From Spongiibacteraceae bacterium (GTDB lineage: Bacteria > Pseudomonadota > Gammaproteobacteria > Pseudomonadales > Dasaniaceae), in the NCBI GenBank assembly GCA_028280715.1, contig JANQLG010000050.1:149787-213786 (forward strand): a stretch of 64,000 nt of DNA, given 5' to 3'. How positions within the stretch are numbered: position 1 is the stretch's first letter; every line of letters begins with the position of its first letter. Position numbers and translations under genes: made by a program. The notes under the pieces are model-generated. The model made no database searches. It saw only the letters and a program-made list of their open reading frames with translations, and was not told the DNA's origin. Below, one piece after another: positions 19,279-29,791 of the stretch.

Positions 19279-20406
19279 ATGCTATACGGTGCTATTTCCG
19301 TATTACTAAGGACAGTAGGACTCAAACCATCTATTGGTATTTTTCTACTCATTAACTGTGCATTACTGTCGCTGAGTTTGCAGCAATCAGGACTCATCGT
19401 AGCCCTGCTTTTATTTGGTTTTAACAGTTATCTGTTAAGCGGCATTCTCTTTATTGCAGATAAAGATATTGTTCAACTGAAAGAACTGTTAACCAACGAA
19501 GAAAAACTGCAGCAGGAAGGTATCGAAGATAATTTCAGTGGTATATTGACCAGTGCATTACCCAGTATCTTTTCTCGCATCCGGCAAGACTCGCGTTCGC
19601 TTCAGGAACATATGGACGCTAATGCTGAAATTGGCTACTCCGCCCAAGAACTACACCTCAAAGCCGAAAAACTGGCTGACAATATTAAAAGCCAATCGAT
19701 GGCTACCACGTCCATTGCCGCAGCTGTGACGGAAATCAGCCACAGTATTGATGATATTGCGGGGCGCATGAAGGAAGCCTATAGCATTGCCAAGGATGTC
19801 GATCACCTCAGCAAAGAAGGCACTGACATCATCAAAGACTCCCGCAGCAATACCGAGGAAGTAGCCGAATATGCCGAAGCTACCTATGAATTACTGGCCA
19901 AACTCGATGCCAACACAACCAATGTTGCATCGATTTCATCAGTAATTCGGGAAATTGCCGAGCAAACCAATTTACTGGCATTAAACGCCGCTATCGAAGC
20001 AGCACGAGCGGGAGAGCACGGACGAGGGTTTGCAGTAGTAGCCGATGAAGTCAGGGCTTTAGCCAATCGCAGTCATACCTCTGCCAATGAAATTTCTGAC
20101 AACATTAATGATGTGCAAACTCAGATGAAAACCGTACGTGACAGTATGAACAAGGTAGTGCAATGTACCGAGAACTCAGTAGGCAAAGCCAAAGCGGCCG
20201 AAGATATTCTCAATACTATTGTGGACAATACACAAACCGTTTCAGATGCGCTGTATTCCATTAGCAGTGCGACCGATCAACAAACCGCTGCCGCCAGAGA
20301 AATATCGGCCAATATAGAACAAGTCACTGTTGTGGCTGATGAAAACAGTGATATCTCTTACCAATCTGCTTCTATCGCTAATCACTTACACCAAATTTGT
20401 AGTTAG
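19279..20406 (+). CDS. Methyl-accepting chemotaxis protein lacking a periplasmic domain
   Basis: This 375-residue chemoreceptor has two or three hydrophobic helices in its first 70 residues and almost no periplasmic loop. The cytoplasmic signalling helix has the highly conserved hairpin tip [22 protein letters not shown], which binds CheA and CheW, then [15 protein letters not shown]. No HAMP domain is obvious. It therefore probably senses through the membrane or through a partner. The NIT-like protein begins 12 bases downstream and is the obvious candidate. Confidence 0.88.
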   Translation: MLYGAISVLLRTVGLKPSIGIFLLINCALLSLSLQQSGLIVALLLFGFNSYLLSGILFIADKDIVQLKELLTNEEKLQQEGIEDNFSGILTSALPSIFSRIRQDSRSLQEHMDANAEIGYSAQELHLKAEKLADNIKSQSMATTSIAAAVTEISHSIDDIAGRMKEAYSIAKDVDHLSKEGTDIIKDSRSNTEEVAEYAEATYELLAKLDANTTNVASISSVIREIAEQTNLLALNAAIEAARAGEHGRGFAVVADEVRALANRSHTSANEISDNINDVQTQMKTVRDSMNKVVQCTENSVGKAKAAEDILNTIVDNTQTVSDALYSISSATDQQTAAAREISANIEQVTVVADENSDISYQSASIANHLHQICS

Positions 20407-20418
20407 CGGGGAATCTTC

Positions 20419-21234
20419 ATGAATCTATTGTCTATTTTATTACCGCTATTATTGATTGTTTTAATTATTATTTTATCTGTTTCGCAAGCTTACCGACGCA
20501 AACAATGTGAGCTAAAAAAACAAAACTCAGGACTCAATTGGCTATTAAAATTAAAAACCGTACTATCTGAAATTCAACAGCACCGCGGTCTGACAACAGG
20601 CTTTTTAAATGGCAGCTCGGAACTCATAGACCAAATAGAATCGCTACAAAGTCGTGCCAATCGTCACATTGAAGAACTAACTACTGATGACCCCTGGTTT
20701 GAAAAAAATGATCGCTGGTTATCGATCACTGAACACTGGCGCAGACTGACATTAAATTTCAGAAGCAATGTCGTTGATAACAATCTAACACAACACCATA
20801 TGCTGATTCAGAATTTGCTGTACTTTATCGATGATATGGCAGAAGAACATGACTTACACGATGTCACCACTATTGACAATGTACCATTGCATTTTGTCTG
20901 GAAAGAATTATTGATTGCATCAGAGTGCATAGGCCAGGCCAGAGCATTAGGGACTGCCATTGTTGCGGCGCAAAGCTGTGATGCAACAGCAAAAATCAGA
21001 CTGCAATATCTATATCAAAAAATTGAGAAAACAACCGATACAGCTTGGAAAAACATTCCACCTTCGCCAAAACAAAGTGAAATGTTAAAAGAATTACTGG
21101 AATGCATTGATCAACATTTATTAAAGCCAAAGCCCACAGTATCTGTTGCTGATTATTTTTCTGTCGCAACTGATGCTCTTGATGGGCTACATACACAGTA
21201 CGATGAGATCATCCAGCAAACCATGTCTTCTTAG
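20419..21234 (+). CDS. Membrane-anchored NIT-like (nitrate/nitrite-sensing) domain protein
   Basis: This 271-residue protein has one N-terminal membrane helix (about residues 4-24) followed by an all-helical domain. EIQQHRGLTTGFLNGS resembles the RERGL-x(4-5)-FL signature of the NIT nitrate/nitrite-sensing domain, and the end SVADYFSVATDALDGL resembles its final helix. NIT domains are usually fused to kinases or chemoreceptors; here the domain is a separate protein translated after an MCP with no sensor of its own. The ligand is an inference from the fold. Confidence 0.62.
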   Translation: MNLLSILLPLLLIVLIIILSVSQAYRRKQCELKKQNSGLNWLLKLKTVLSEIQQHRGLTTGFLNGSSELIDQIESLQSRANRHIEELTTDDPWFEKNDRWLSITEHWRRLTLNFRSNVVDNNLTQHHMLIQNLLYFIDDMAEEHDLHDVTTIDNVPLHFVWKELLIASECIGQARALGTAIVAAQSCDATAKIRLQYLYQKIEKTTDTAWKNIPPSPKQSEMLKELLECIDQHLLKPKPTVSVADYFSVATDALDGLHTQYDEIIQQTMSS

Positions 21235-21255
21235 CTAAAAACAAATACTTATCAA

Positions 21256-22155
21256 TCAATATCGTCGCGAATACATCTTCGATATAGCCATTTCGAACGC
21301 GTCCTCTGCTTCTGTCTCCCGCGTTGTCATATTCTCAGGAGCGACTAAGTCATTAGTCTCACATTTATTCCAAAGAATATCAGTTGCCGATTTGAAAGAG
21401 TCAATAATTTCCAGGTAAGTACTTTCCGGCGACATAACCGTGTTTAGAAAGCTCATAATAATTGACAGAACTATACCCAGTATTGATGTAGTTAGCGCAA
21501 AGGATATTTTTATCAAAAAACTGTCAATCACCACTTTACTGGTTTCAGCATTGGTGATATCCATTGCTGTAAGCTCTGGCAGAGCCTTCATTATTCCCAA
21601 GAAAGTTCCAAATATTCCCGCCACAATAAATATACCAGGCAAAATATTCAGTATTTCATTCGTTCTACTTAATGAAACTACACCTAAAATCTTATTAAAC
21701 ACCGGATTTGACGAAAAAACATTATTGGATATTGACTTAAAATTTGGCGCCTGTGATATGTCTTTACGCAAATAACGGACATGCGTTAGAAAATCATCAA
21801 TCAGCATAATAATGCCATCCTGAACTAAAAATGCTCTATCACCAATTGTCATGACATGATCATCATTTCTCCTTTTATACTTAGCTCTTAACTCAAATAT
21901 CTCGAAATAAGTCCTGGCCAAAAAACTTTTAACCAGATTATAAAATGATCCTTTTGGTGTTGGGTTATTCCATATATCACTGTGAACTCGCTTGCAAAAC
22001 TCATCAACAAATCGCTTTTGCCTGTTAACAATCACCGAGATAAATAAACGCGCAATAACTGCCAGTAAAAACAAGACAATTAATATCGGCATTAAATAAT
22101 TGGTTGCATACTGAACAATAAGATTAACCGCCTCGAAAATAAACTCATTCATCAT
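21256..22155 (-). CDS. MotA/TolQ/ExbB-like proton-channel protein
   Basis: This 299-residue inner-membrane protein has a first helix at about 19-39, a cytoplasmic domain, and two further helices. The first of these carries LPGIFIVAGIFGTFLGI (about 170-190), the motif of MotA/ExbB/ZorA-type stators. It would form the pentameric channel around the MotB-like partner and convert ion flow into movement. The start ATG overlaps the partner's stop (ATGATGA), indicating tight coupling. It resembles ZorA in the G-x-GTF-x-G helix but lacks a long cytoplasmic tail, and no Zorya effector genes are near. Confidence 0.75.
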   Translation of the reverse strand: MMNEFIFEAVNLIVQYATNYLMPILIVLFLLAVIARLFISVIVNRQKRFVDEFCKRVHSDIWNNPTPKGSFYNLVKSFLARTYFEIFELRAKYKRRNDDHVMTIGDRAFLVQDGIIMLIDDFLTHVRYLRKDISQAPNFKSISNNVFSSNPVFNKILGVVSLSRTNEILNILPGIFIVAGIFGTFLGIMKALPELTAMDITNAETSKVVIDSFLIKISFALTTSILGIVLSIIMSFLNTVMSPESTYLEIIDSFKSATDILWNKCETNDLVAPENMTTRETEAEDAFEMAISKMYSRRY

Positions 22156-24179
22156 GCTTCCCCTTTCTCCGTAAGTCCAAACTTGATAATGACTCGCTGA
22201 GATTTCAAACAATTATATCGACCACAAAACTCATCAATCGTCAGGCCACCGCTATCGGAAAAATCAACCTTTTCGGTAAAAAAGCTTCTTCCTGTTACAT
22301 TCACCAAATGAACCATTTTGTCCTGATGATTAAACCGAATTTTGTCCGTATCAAACACATACTCAAAAATAGATCTGGCCCTCTTGTAACTGAGATCCAG
22401 GTTGTAATTCACGGCTGTTCTATTTTCAACCGACAGAGCCGTTGGATCCACCGGCTTTCCTGCATAAGTTGGAGAAGCAAATCCAATTATTTCGACTGAA
22501 GAAATTAAATCAGCCAAATAATCACTACCAAACAAACTTTGCGCATAAACAGGAATCGCTTTACGAATAGTCACTATCATGCCTGGTTTCAGAGTATGAC
22601 TATCGGTATCAAAGTAACTATCACCGAAATCCAGAATAACATCACCCGTATCAATATCGACATCAGCCGCAATTCCATTCTTATCGAAATTATCCCGGAT
22701 TCGTTTAGCGATATCGCGCCGCTGTTTTTCCATCTCCAAGGCTTTGCCAAGATTATCTTCAGCCTCGGCAAGCTCAGCTCTGGTTGTATTAAGATCCTCT
22801 TCAGCATCCTCCAGATTTCTTCTTGCATCATCTAAGTCTGATCGCAACCTTGCGACTTGATCCCTATTATCACTCTGCTGATTTCTCAATGAATCAATTT
22901 TATTTTCCAATTCAGCCTTATCATCAAGATAAGTTTGATAGATAGCTTCTTTTTCTGCCTCCTTACCTCGCAACTTATCTTCTAGCGATGCAAGCACTGA
23001 TTGATTTTTGTCATCCTTATTTTTTAGTTCTGATATTCTTTTCCTCAACTGATCACGTTCTTCAGCCATAATATTTTTCAAGTCATCTTTTTCATTAGCT
23101 GCCGAATCTAACTTATCCTGTAATGAAGCTATGTTTCTCTCACTGCTCTCACGCTCCATTTGTAAATCTCTAATTTGGCTTTCCAGATCATTAGTCTCTC
23201 TACTCAACTTACCGCGCAGAGCCCTGTTTTCAAATGCTTCACTCTGCAACTGATCTTCTAACTGCGCCAATTCCTTAAGACGGTCATCATGCCTTGCGGC
23301 CAGACGGTTAACCTTGTCCTCTAAACTCCTTTTTTCTTCCGAATATAAATTTTGCAAATCAGATATTTTTTCTTCTTCCATTTCTAGTTTATTTTCCAGC
23401 AGTGCAAGCCGGCTTTTATCTTCATCGCGCTGACTTTGAAGCTGATCATATTTTCTTTCCAAATCACGCCTTTCCCGCTCATGATCTGACTTTAATCGTT
23501 CCTGCTCTTGAGCCTCTATCTGTAATATGTCTTCCAGTGACGCAAGACTTTGTTGATTTTTCTGATTCTCTGCACGCAGCTCACTGAATTTTCTTTCCAA
23601 CTCTCTGGTTTCTTCAAAATGCGCCTGCTGAAGCTGTAGTTTCTCTTCCTCTTCATCCTTAATACGATCACTTAATTGAGCCAAGTCATCCCGTCGCTGC
23701 TCAATCTCCCTCTCCAATTGACGGTTCTGTTCAACTTCGGTATTAAACCGTTCCGATGCTTCAGCCTTAGCTATGGCGTTGGCGTTCATTACTGTTCTTA
23801 TCATCTGCTGATAGTTATTGAGCGAATTTTCTAACACTTTTTGCTCGTTATACTGAGCTGAAAGTTGATCCTTTTTCGCTCTGGCTTCATTTTCCAATAA
23901 ATAAATTTGATCGAGAATATCTTCGTACAGCTTTCGCTCATAATCGCTAGCCTGTTGATTTAAATAATCGTCTTTAACTGACTCATAGGCGAGAAGCTCT
24001 TGCTTGGCATTTTCCAGCTGTGCATAGCTGGACACTGACATCATCTCAGTCCTTAAACTTGAAACCATATACATAAGAAGAAAAACGAAGGCCAACACCA
24101 TAAAAAGGTCGCTATAGGCTGCCCACTGCGTCCCACCAGTACTACCTTTTTTTCGGATAGTGTCGTAATCAAAGCTCAC
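22152..24179 (-). CDS. MotB/OmpA-like protein with a very long repeat coiled coil
   Basis: This 675-residue protein has one N-terminal membrane helix (about 23-42) with an Asp at its start (YSDLFMVLAF), as in MotB-type stator proteins. A periplasmic coiled coil of about 430 residues follows, of which residues 167-442 are six exact-length 46-residue repeats. The C-terminal domain (about 510-675) is OmpA-like: DVILDFGDSYFDTDS, VEIIGFASPTYAG and a late YKRARSIFEYVF, consistent with peptidoglycan binding. It is the first gene of a two-gene unit with the MotA-like channel. No function is known for the pair. Confidence 0.78.
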   Translation of the reverse strand: MSFDYDTIRKKGSTGGTQWAAYSDLFMVLAFVFLLMYMVSSLRTEMMSVSSYAQLENAKQELLAYESVKDDYLNQQASDYERKLYEDILDQIYLLENEARAKKDQLSAQYNEQKVLENSLNNYQQMIRTVMNANAIAKAEASERFNTEVEQNRQLEREIEQRRDDLAQLSDRIKDEEEEKLQLQQAHFEETRELERKFSELRAENQKNQQSLASLEDILQIEAQEQERLKSDHERERRDLERKYDQLQSQRDEDKSRLALLENKLEMEEEKISDLQNLYSEEKRSLEDKVNRLAARHDDRLKELAQLEDQLQSEAFENRALRGKLSRETNDLESQIRDLQMERESSERNIASLQDKLDSAANEKDDLKNIMAEERDQLRKRISELKNKDDKNQSVLASLEDKLRGKEAEKEAIYQTYLDDKAELENKIDSLRNQQSDNRDQVARLRSDLDDARRNLEDAEEDLNTTRAELAEAEDNLGKALEMEKQRRDIAKRIRDNFDKNGIAADVDIDTGDVILDFGDSYFDTDSHTLKPGMIVTIRKAIPVYAQSLFGSDYLADLISSVEIIGFASPTYAGKPVDPTALSVENRTAVNYNLDLSYKRARSIFEYVFDTDKIRFNHQDKMVHLVNVTGRSFFTEKVDFSDSGGLTIDEFCGRYNCLKSQRVIIKFGLTEKGEA
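22854..23681 (-). repeat. Six tandem 46-codon repeats within the MotB-like gene
   Basis: Residues 167-442 split into six units of exactly 46 residues, starting AQLSDRI, ASLEDIL, ALLENKL, AQLEDQL, ASLQDKL and ASLEDKL; a partial seventh starts ARLRSDL. Shared positions include a central acid-rich EEK/EER block, a second L-E-x-K-(I/V/F) motif near position 28 and a polar Q/D/N-rich end. 46 equals five heptads plus one eleven-residue unit, a known coiled-coil periodicity. Confidence 0.85.
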
Positions 24180-24615
24180 AACTTATTCCCTCTCAGGCAT
24201 GAACCGATAAGAATATGTAAGCGGTAAATTGTTATAGGGGGATCGCTAAACATCACCCCTCTCTTTTAAAACCTTAGCTGAGCAATGTAATAACCTACAA
24301 AATTTTTAATATAAAAATTACGCCACATTCCAGATTAAGGAATATCTAAATATTTTTTATATTTATTTGATTTATAAATAAAATTTGATTTACACCAACA
24401 ATCTATTATCTATACATTGTCTAATAACATCATTTTTATATATAAAATCGATTTAACAGGAACGAAAGATCGCCTGACAGTACAGGGGTTTTCAGAAAAG
24501 ACTGCTAGAAAAAAGGGAGTGCAACTCTATCCAACAACTAAAGTAAAGTCGCAATAGGATTTAAATAACCAATATCAACTTGTTATATAAAATGATCCTT
24601 TATATGTCCGAGCAC
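24180..24615. other. AT-rich intergenic region upstream of the MotAB-like pair
   Basis: This strongly AT-rich stretch lies between the MotB-like start and the typA stop. It should contain the promoter of the MotAB-like unit. I see no gene or clear terminator in it. Confidence 0.4.
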
Positions 24616-26430
24616 TTACTTTGCATTGGCTGCACGTTTGCGCTCATGCTCTTTCAAAAGTTTTTTGCGTAGACGAATACTTTCTGGCGTCACTTCGACC
24701 AACTCATCATCTTCAATAAACTCTAACGCCTGTTCCAGAGTATGTTTGACAGGCGGGGTCAAAATCAATGCTTCATCTGAACCTGAAGCACGAACATTGG
24801 TCAGCTGTTTACCTTTGGTAGGATTCACCGCTAAATCATTAGACCGCGAATGCAAACCGATAATTTGACCTTCATATACTTCTTCGGCATGCCCCAAAAA
24901 CAAGCGGCCACGATCCTGTAAATTAAACAGGGAATAGCTCAGCGTTTTACCATTAACCATCGACACCAAAACACCATTTTGGCGGCTAACAACTTCACCC
25001 TGTTTTACTGGGCCATAGTGATCAAAAATACTGGTCATAATGCCCGAACCAGAAGTCATAGTTAAAAACTGCGAACGGAAACCAATTAATCCACGTGAAG
25101 GCACAATAAATTCCAGCTTCACACGACCTTTACCATCGGGCTCCATATTAGTCATCTCGGCCTTGCGAAGACCTAGTTCTTCCATGATTGAACCCTGATG
25201 CTGATCTTCAATATCAATCACCACATTCTCGTAGGGCTCGTGAATTTCTCCATCCACTTCGCGCTGAATAACTTCGGGGCGAGACACACCCAATTCAAAT
25301 CCTTCACGTCGCATGGTTTCGATCAATACTGACAAATGCAGCTCACCACGACCAGAGACTTTAAATTTGTCGGGGCTGTCACCCTGCTCCACTCTCAAGG
25401 CCACATTGTGAATCAGCTCCTGATCCAGACGATCCTTGATATTACGCGACGTGACAAACTTACCCTCTTTACCGGCAAAGGGTGAATCATTGACCTGGAA
25501 AGTCATGCTCACCGTCGGCTCATCAACACTCAATGCGGGCAGCGCTTCAATCGCTACAGGGTCACAGAGCGTATCGGAAATACTTAACCCATCGATACCG
25601 GTAATACAGACGATATCGCCAGCCGACGCTTCTTCAACTTCAACGCGCTCCAAGCCGAGATAACCCATCACCGACAACACTTTGCCCTTTTTCTCAGAAC
25701 CATCGGCACCGACCACAACGATTTGCTGATTAGGCTGCAGTTTGCCGCGGGTAATGCGACCAACTCCGATAACACCGACATAGCTGGAGTAATCCAGGGC
25801 AGAAATCTGCATTTGGAAGGATTCATCCAGTTTCACCTGCGGTGGCGATACCTTTTCAGTGATCATCTCAAATAACGGCGTCATATCCTCAGCCAATTCA
25901 TCGGGCTCAGGACCTGCTATGCCATTGAGTGCCGAAGCATAGATAACAGGGAAGTCGAGCTGTTCCTCAGTAGCGCCAAGGCGATCAAACAAATCGAAGA
26001 CCTGGTCGATCACCCAGTCAGGACGAGAGCCCGGACGATCCACTTTATTCACCACCACGATAGGATTCAGACCTTTTTCAAAGGCTTTGGAGGTCACGAA
26101 ACGCGTCTGAGGCATCGGACCATCAACAGCATCCACCAACAACAGCACGCAGTCCACCATCGATAACACCCGCTCTACTTCACCACCGAAGTCGGCGTGT
26201 CCCGGGGTATCCACAATATTGATGCGATAGCCATTCCACTCAATGGCCGTATTCTTGGCCAGGATGGTGATGCCACGCTCTTTCTCCTGGTCGTTAGAGT
26301 CCATGATGCGCTCAGCACCCTGGTCTTTTCTATCCAAAGTACCGGACTGTTGGAGAAGCTTGTCTACAAGCGTGGTTTTGCCATGGTCGACGTGGGCGAT
26401 GATGGCGATATTACGGAGGTTCTCTATCAC
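24616..26430 (-). CDS. typA: Ribosome-associated GTPase TypA/BipA
   Basis: This 604-residue translational GTPase resembles EF-G and assists late 50S assembly, especially in cold or stress. The G domain has [10 protein letters not shown] (P loop), RGITI (switch I), [11 protein letters not shown] and NKVD. The C-terminal half has [14 protein letters not shown] and the BipA-specific domain with [21 protein letters not shown] chose the GTG start giving [17 protein letters not shown], which matches the family; an upstream in-frame start at 26496 would add 22 unrelated residues. Confidence 0.95.
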   Translation of the reverse strand: MIENLRNIAIIAHVDHGKTTLVDKLLQQSGTLDRKDQGAERIMDSNDQEKERGITILAKNTAIEWNGYRINIVDTPGHADFGGEVERVLSMVDCVLLLVDAVDGPMPQTRFVTSKAFEKGLNPIVVVNKVDRPGSRPDWVIDQVFDLFDRLGATEEQLDFPVIYASALNGIAGPEPDELAEDMTPLFEMITEKVSPPQVKLDESFQMQISALDYSSYVGVIGVGRITRGKLQPNQQIVVVGADGSEKKGKVLSVMGYLGLERVEVEEASAGDIVCITGIDGLSISDTLCDPVAIEALPALSVDEPTVSMTFQVNDSPFAGKEGKFVTSRNIKDRLDQELIHNVALRVEQGDSPDKFKVSGRGELHLSVLIETMRREGFELGVSRPEVIQREVDGEIHEPYENVVIDIEDQHQGSIMEELGLRKAEMTNMEPDGKGRVKLEFIVPSRGLIGFRSQFLTMTSGSGIMTSIFDHYGPVKQGEVVSRQNGVLVSMVNGKTLSYSLFNLQDRGRLFLGHAEEVYEGQIIGLHSRSNDLAVNPTKGKQLTNVRASGSDEALILTPPVKHTLEQALEFIEDDELVEVTPESIRLRKKLLKEHERKRAANAK

Positions 26431-26658
26431 TGCTGAATACCTAAAAAAGAGGGGCACCTGAATAGCGAGGCGTTTCAAAGGGCGGCGATTATACACTATT
26501 CAGGTTATTGGCGAAGTATTGTGTTGTACTACTCCTTACACACCAAAAAAGAACAATAAATGTAGTACCGGCCAATAGCATTCTTGCGCCCTAAAAGGCC
26601 GCACTTTCCTTAGGCTTCGTTTTACCAAATACAGCAGAATATAAAGAAGGGATACTAA

Positions 26659-28287
26659 CTAATGAACTTTAAACTCGTAGACAATTTTTCTTAAATTATC
26701 CGCCTGTTCTGCAAGTTCCGATGAAGCCTTAGCGGCATCCGATGCTTGATCTACTGTACGTTCAGATAATTCATTGATACGAATGATATTTGTACTAATC
26801 TCCTCAGACACGCGACTCTGCTCTTCGGCGGCACTGGCTACTTGTTGGTTCATACCATTAATTAAATCCACATGCTCATTAATCGCATCCAATGAATTTT
26901 CAGCTTTTCTGGATTGATCCATTGCCATCTCTGCATTTTGTTGGCTAACTTCCATTTTTTTCACAGCCTGCGTAGTACCACTCTGTAAGCGCTCAATGAT
27001 ACTGCCTATTTCCGATGTAGACTCCCCTGTTCTGGCAGCCAACGCCCTCACCTCATCAGCTACGACGGCAAAACCTCGACCCTGCTCACCAGCACGCGCA
27101 GCTTCAATAGCAGCATTTAATGCTAATAAATTAGTTTGTTCTGCGACTGATTGAATAATGTCAGAAGCTTTACCAATTAACTCACTTTCTTTAGCAAGAT
27201 GCTGAATAACTTCACGTATCTCACCTACATCAGCAGCAAGATTTGATATAGCCCCAATATTTTCATGCATCACCTTCATTGATGAAGCCGTTTCTTGTTT
27301 TGCCTTTGAGGTCGCATCAGAAGCCGACTCAGCACTTTTAGCCACCTCAGCTGCCGTTGCAGACATCTGAGTGACCGCAGCAGCCACCTGATTAATTTCA
27401 TCCTGCTGTAGCTCTATGCCCTTACGAGTGGAGGCGGCAACTGTATTCACTTTTTCTGAACCATCAGACACACCAATACTCAAGTTGGCAATAACCCTAA
27501 CCAATAACTGCAAGTGGGTAATGAAACCGTTGAAATTATTAACTAGCGAACCGATTTCATCCTTGGCATGTGTTTTTAACCGTACGGTTAAATCGCCTTT
27601 ACCCGTCGACATTCCCGCCAACGAATGAACAATTTGATTCACAGCACCCGTTGTATATAACGCAATATACAACGCACTAACAATTAAAATAGCCACCATC
27701 AAAAGTGCAATAACAACTCCCGCAAAAATCGCCTGGCGACTTTCTCGGGATGCTTGACCAATTTCTTCACTTAATAGCTGTTGGTTACCCTGTCTGAGTA
27801 ATGCCAGCTTATCCTGAAAATCCGTATACTTTTTATTGGCAGTATTCGCTCCAGCTGCCATAGCATTTAAATCCATATCGCCTTCGATCATGCCAGCCGC
27901 TAGCTTACTCGCCGATGCCCAGTATTGTTCAAACTCATAACGTAAGCCGTTAATCTCCTGCTCTCTATTTGGGTCGACTTGAACAAGTTCTTCAAGATTT
28001 TTTAGCACTTCCTGCTGATGGTTTGATGCTTCTGAAATCATGTCAACATCGCTATTACTGATAGCTTCAGCAAGGGAATTACGCACCTTAAACAGAGCTA
28101 GATAACTATCATTCACCTGTTCCAAAACTGGAAAGCTAATATGCTCAATGTGATTAAGACGACTATCTAATTTCTGCTGATTAACAAGATTAAAAAATAA
28201 ATATATTGAAAAACCCAAAGCACCAATAATTGCTATCAATAGAATTTTATATTTAAGTGACAATGACAACGACCCAACAATTCTCAT
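26659..28287 (-). CDS. Methyl-accepting chemotaxis protein
   Basis: This 542-residue chemoreceptor is of classical layout: membrane helix 1 (about 13-32), a helical periplasmic sensor of about 150 residues, membrane helix 2 (about 188-210), HAMP (about 212-265), then the signalling domain. The conserved tip [22 protein letters not shown] is intact, as is [18 protein letters not shown]. The sensor looks like a four-helix bundle (4HB_MCP type). The binding-protein gene on the other strand, about 690 bases away, could supply a ligand carrier, but that is speculative. Confidence 0.9.
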   Translation of the reverse strand: MRIVGSLSLSLKYKILLIAIIGALGFSIYLFFNLVNQQKLDSRLNHIEHISFPVLEQVNDSYLALFKVRNSLAEAISNSDVDMISEASNHQQEVLKNLEELVQVDPNREQEINGLRYEFEQYWASASKLAAGMIEGDMDLNAMAAGANTANKKYTDFQDKLALLRQGNQQLLSEEIGQASRESRQAIFAGVVIALLMVAILIVSALYIALYTTGAVNQIVHSLAGMSTGKGDLTVRLKTHAKDEIGSLVNNFNGFITHLQLLVRVIANLSIGVSDGSEKVNTVAASTRKGIELQQDEINQVAAAVTQMSATAAEVAKSAESASDATSKAKQETASSMKVMHENIGAISNLAADVGEIREVIQHLAKESELIGKASDIIQSVAEQTNLLALNAAIEAARAGEQGRGFAVVADEVRALAARTGESTSEIGSIIERLQSGTTQAVKKMEVSQQNAEMAMDQSRKAENSLDAINEHVDLINGMNQQVASAAEEQSRVSEEISTNIIRINELSERTVDQASDAAKASSELAEQADNLRKIVYEFKVH

Positions 28288-28979
28288 TGATAAATCCCTT
28301 TACTCTAGGAAAAAACGAAGACAAGATTTGTATATACAAAAACACTAATAATACAAATTAATAGAATAAATCATAGAAATTGCAACAAAACTACAGAAAG
28401 TTTAATTAACTGTCACGGAACACTAATAACCTTAATAAAGGAATAAAATCAGTTATTGCCATCCGATAGCATATGCAAAAATTTATCTGTAAATTTAAAG
28501 TATCACTTTACCACTAGTTTGAATTTACAGAACCAAGATTACTAAACCATTAGACGAAACCCATATAAAGAAAATTAACAAAATAAAACAACCACTAGAT
28601 TCAGCTTATTAATAGAATTACTGCCAGAACGGCATAAAGAATATTTTAAGAATTCAAAAAATCATATTAAACTGATATACCCTCCTCATTACTATTATCA
28701 AATTCCTATTTAAGATGTGATTATAGGTTGAACCCAGTAGCCCCCCCTCTGACCGCCCCCTCCCAAAAGCATACCTCTGCTTTTTAAAGAAAACTTCCAG
28801 GACAAATAAAACAGCATTTATTACAAATAAGATCAATGAATAGCACTCTAATAAAATGAGAGCTATTATTACTATCAAGCATATGCTGAAAGGATATTTC
28901 ACTAAAAAAGCCAAGGGAGATATAAAACACTATTAAGGAATAAGCTTGCTGAAAACTCAGCAAGTGGAGTATTAGCCTT
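28288..28979. other. AT-rich intergenic region with an isolated G/C-run tract
   Basis: This divergent promoter region lies between the chemoreceptor and the binding protein. It is AT-rich apart from a C-run tract at 28733-28764, which on the minus strand gives four G runs of 3, 5, 7 and 3. Small frames on the minus strand (28654-29113) lack family features and overlap the next gene, so I do not call them. Confidence 0.4.
28945..28964 (+). promoter_or_regulatory. Perfect hairpin directly before the ribosome site of the binding-protein gene
   Basis: CTTGCTGA and TCAGCAAG form an 8-bp perfect stem with a four-base loop. TGGAG follows immediately, and the ATG is at 28980. Its position suggests a 5' leader hairpin that could affect translation or RNA stability; no T run follows, so it is not a terminator. 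Confidence 0.4.
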
Positions 28980-29765
28980 ATGAGTATTAGGTCTATAAAA
29001 GAATGTTTTTTACTTTTTTTCGTCTTTGTGTTCGCCCTCCATTCCTCAGCTAGCGAAACAGAAGTCAAACCGCTAACTATTTGGTTTCCCAAAGTTTTTA
29101 CCCAAAGTATCACTCAAAATAAATACGGTGATTATTTAGCAAACCTCATGGATAGGCTTGAACAGCCTAATTATCAACTACTAATTTCTAATGACTGGAA
29201 TGAAGTGAAACCACTGCTAGCGTCTGGAAAAATTGATATTATCTTCAGAAATCTGGACTGCCAATCGCAAGCTTCACAAAATTATGGTTATAAAACAATC
29301 ACCTATACGAAACAATATTTTTATTTGTTCTCAAAATCCAACAAGAACATTAACACTCTTAAAGACATAAAATCTGTGGGAGTTATCCGCGGATTACGTC
29401 AAAGTCAGTTCGAACTCAATCATCCTGAAATCAATATACATAAATATGAAAACTATTTTGAACTCTATAAAAATCTTATAGACGACAATGTTGAAGCTAT
29501 TGCTGGAACAATAACTCTAATAGGCGCCTTATCCGAAACTCACAAACAGTCTGTAAAAACAATCTATGAACTTGAAGAAAGAAGCTACAACCTCATTATG
29601 ATATCCAAGACATTAGAGAACAGCGAATTAGGCAATAGGATTAAAGCAGATTTTTTATCTAACTCAGAAGAGAATACCAATTTTTGGTCACAGTACGGAC
29701 AAAGTCTTTTCTATAAGCCAGATGATGCATCGATTCCTCATAGATCGGGCTGCACGATTCAATAG
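28980..29765 (+). CDS. Periplasmic substrate-binding-like protein (SBP_bac_3-like)
   Basis: This 261-residue exported protein has a signal peptide (LLFFVFVFALHSSAS, cleavage near residue 25). The pattern GDYLANLMDRL...LLASGKIDIIFRNLDCQ, then KDIKSVGVIRGLRQSQFELN and an ending with FWSQYGQSLF, resembles the two-lobed amino-acid-binding (SBP_bac_3) fold often found in orphan sensors. No ABC permease or ATPase is nearby, so a role in sensing rather than uptake is plausible. Confidence 0.6.
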   Translation: MSIRSIKECFLLFFVFVFALHSSASETEVKPLTIWFPKVFTQSITQNKYGDYLANLMDRLEQPNYQLLISNDWNEVKPLLASGKIDIIFRNLDCQSQASQNYGYKTITYTKQYFYLFSKSNKNINTLKDIKSVGVIRGLRQSQFELNHPEINIHKYENYFELYKNLIDDNVEAIAGTITLIGALSETHKQSVKTIYELEERSYNLIMISKTLENSELGNRIKADFLSNSEENTNFWSQYGQSLFYKPDDASIPHRSGCTIQ

Positions 29766-29791
29766 ATTACCCATTAAAACCATACTGTTAA

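Noticed and set aside
21256..24179. Zorya phage-defence system
   Set aside because: The pair resembles ZorA/ZorB, but no ZorC, ZorD or ZorE homolog lies on either side, and the tail is on the B subunit.
28654..29113. Minus-strand small reading frames before the binding-protein gene
   Set aside because: They overlap one another and the signal-peptide region of the plus-strand gene, lack family features, and lie in AT-rich sequence where chance frames are common.
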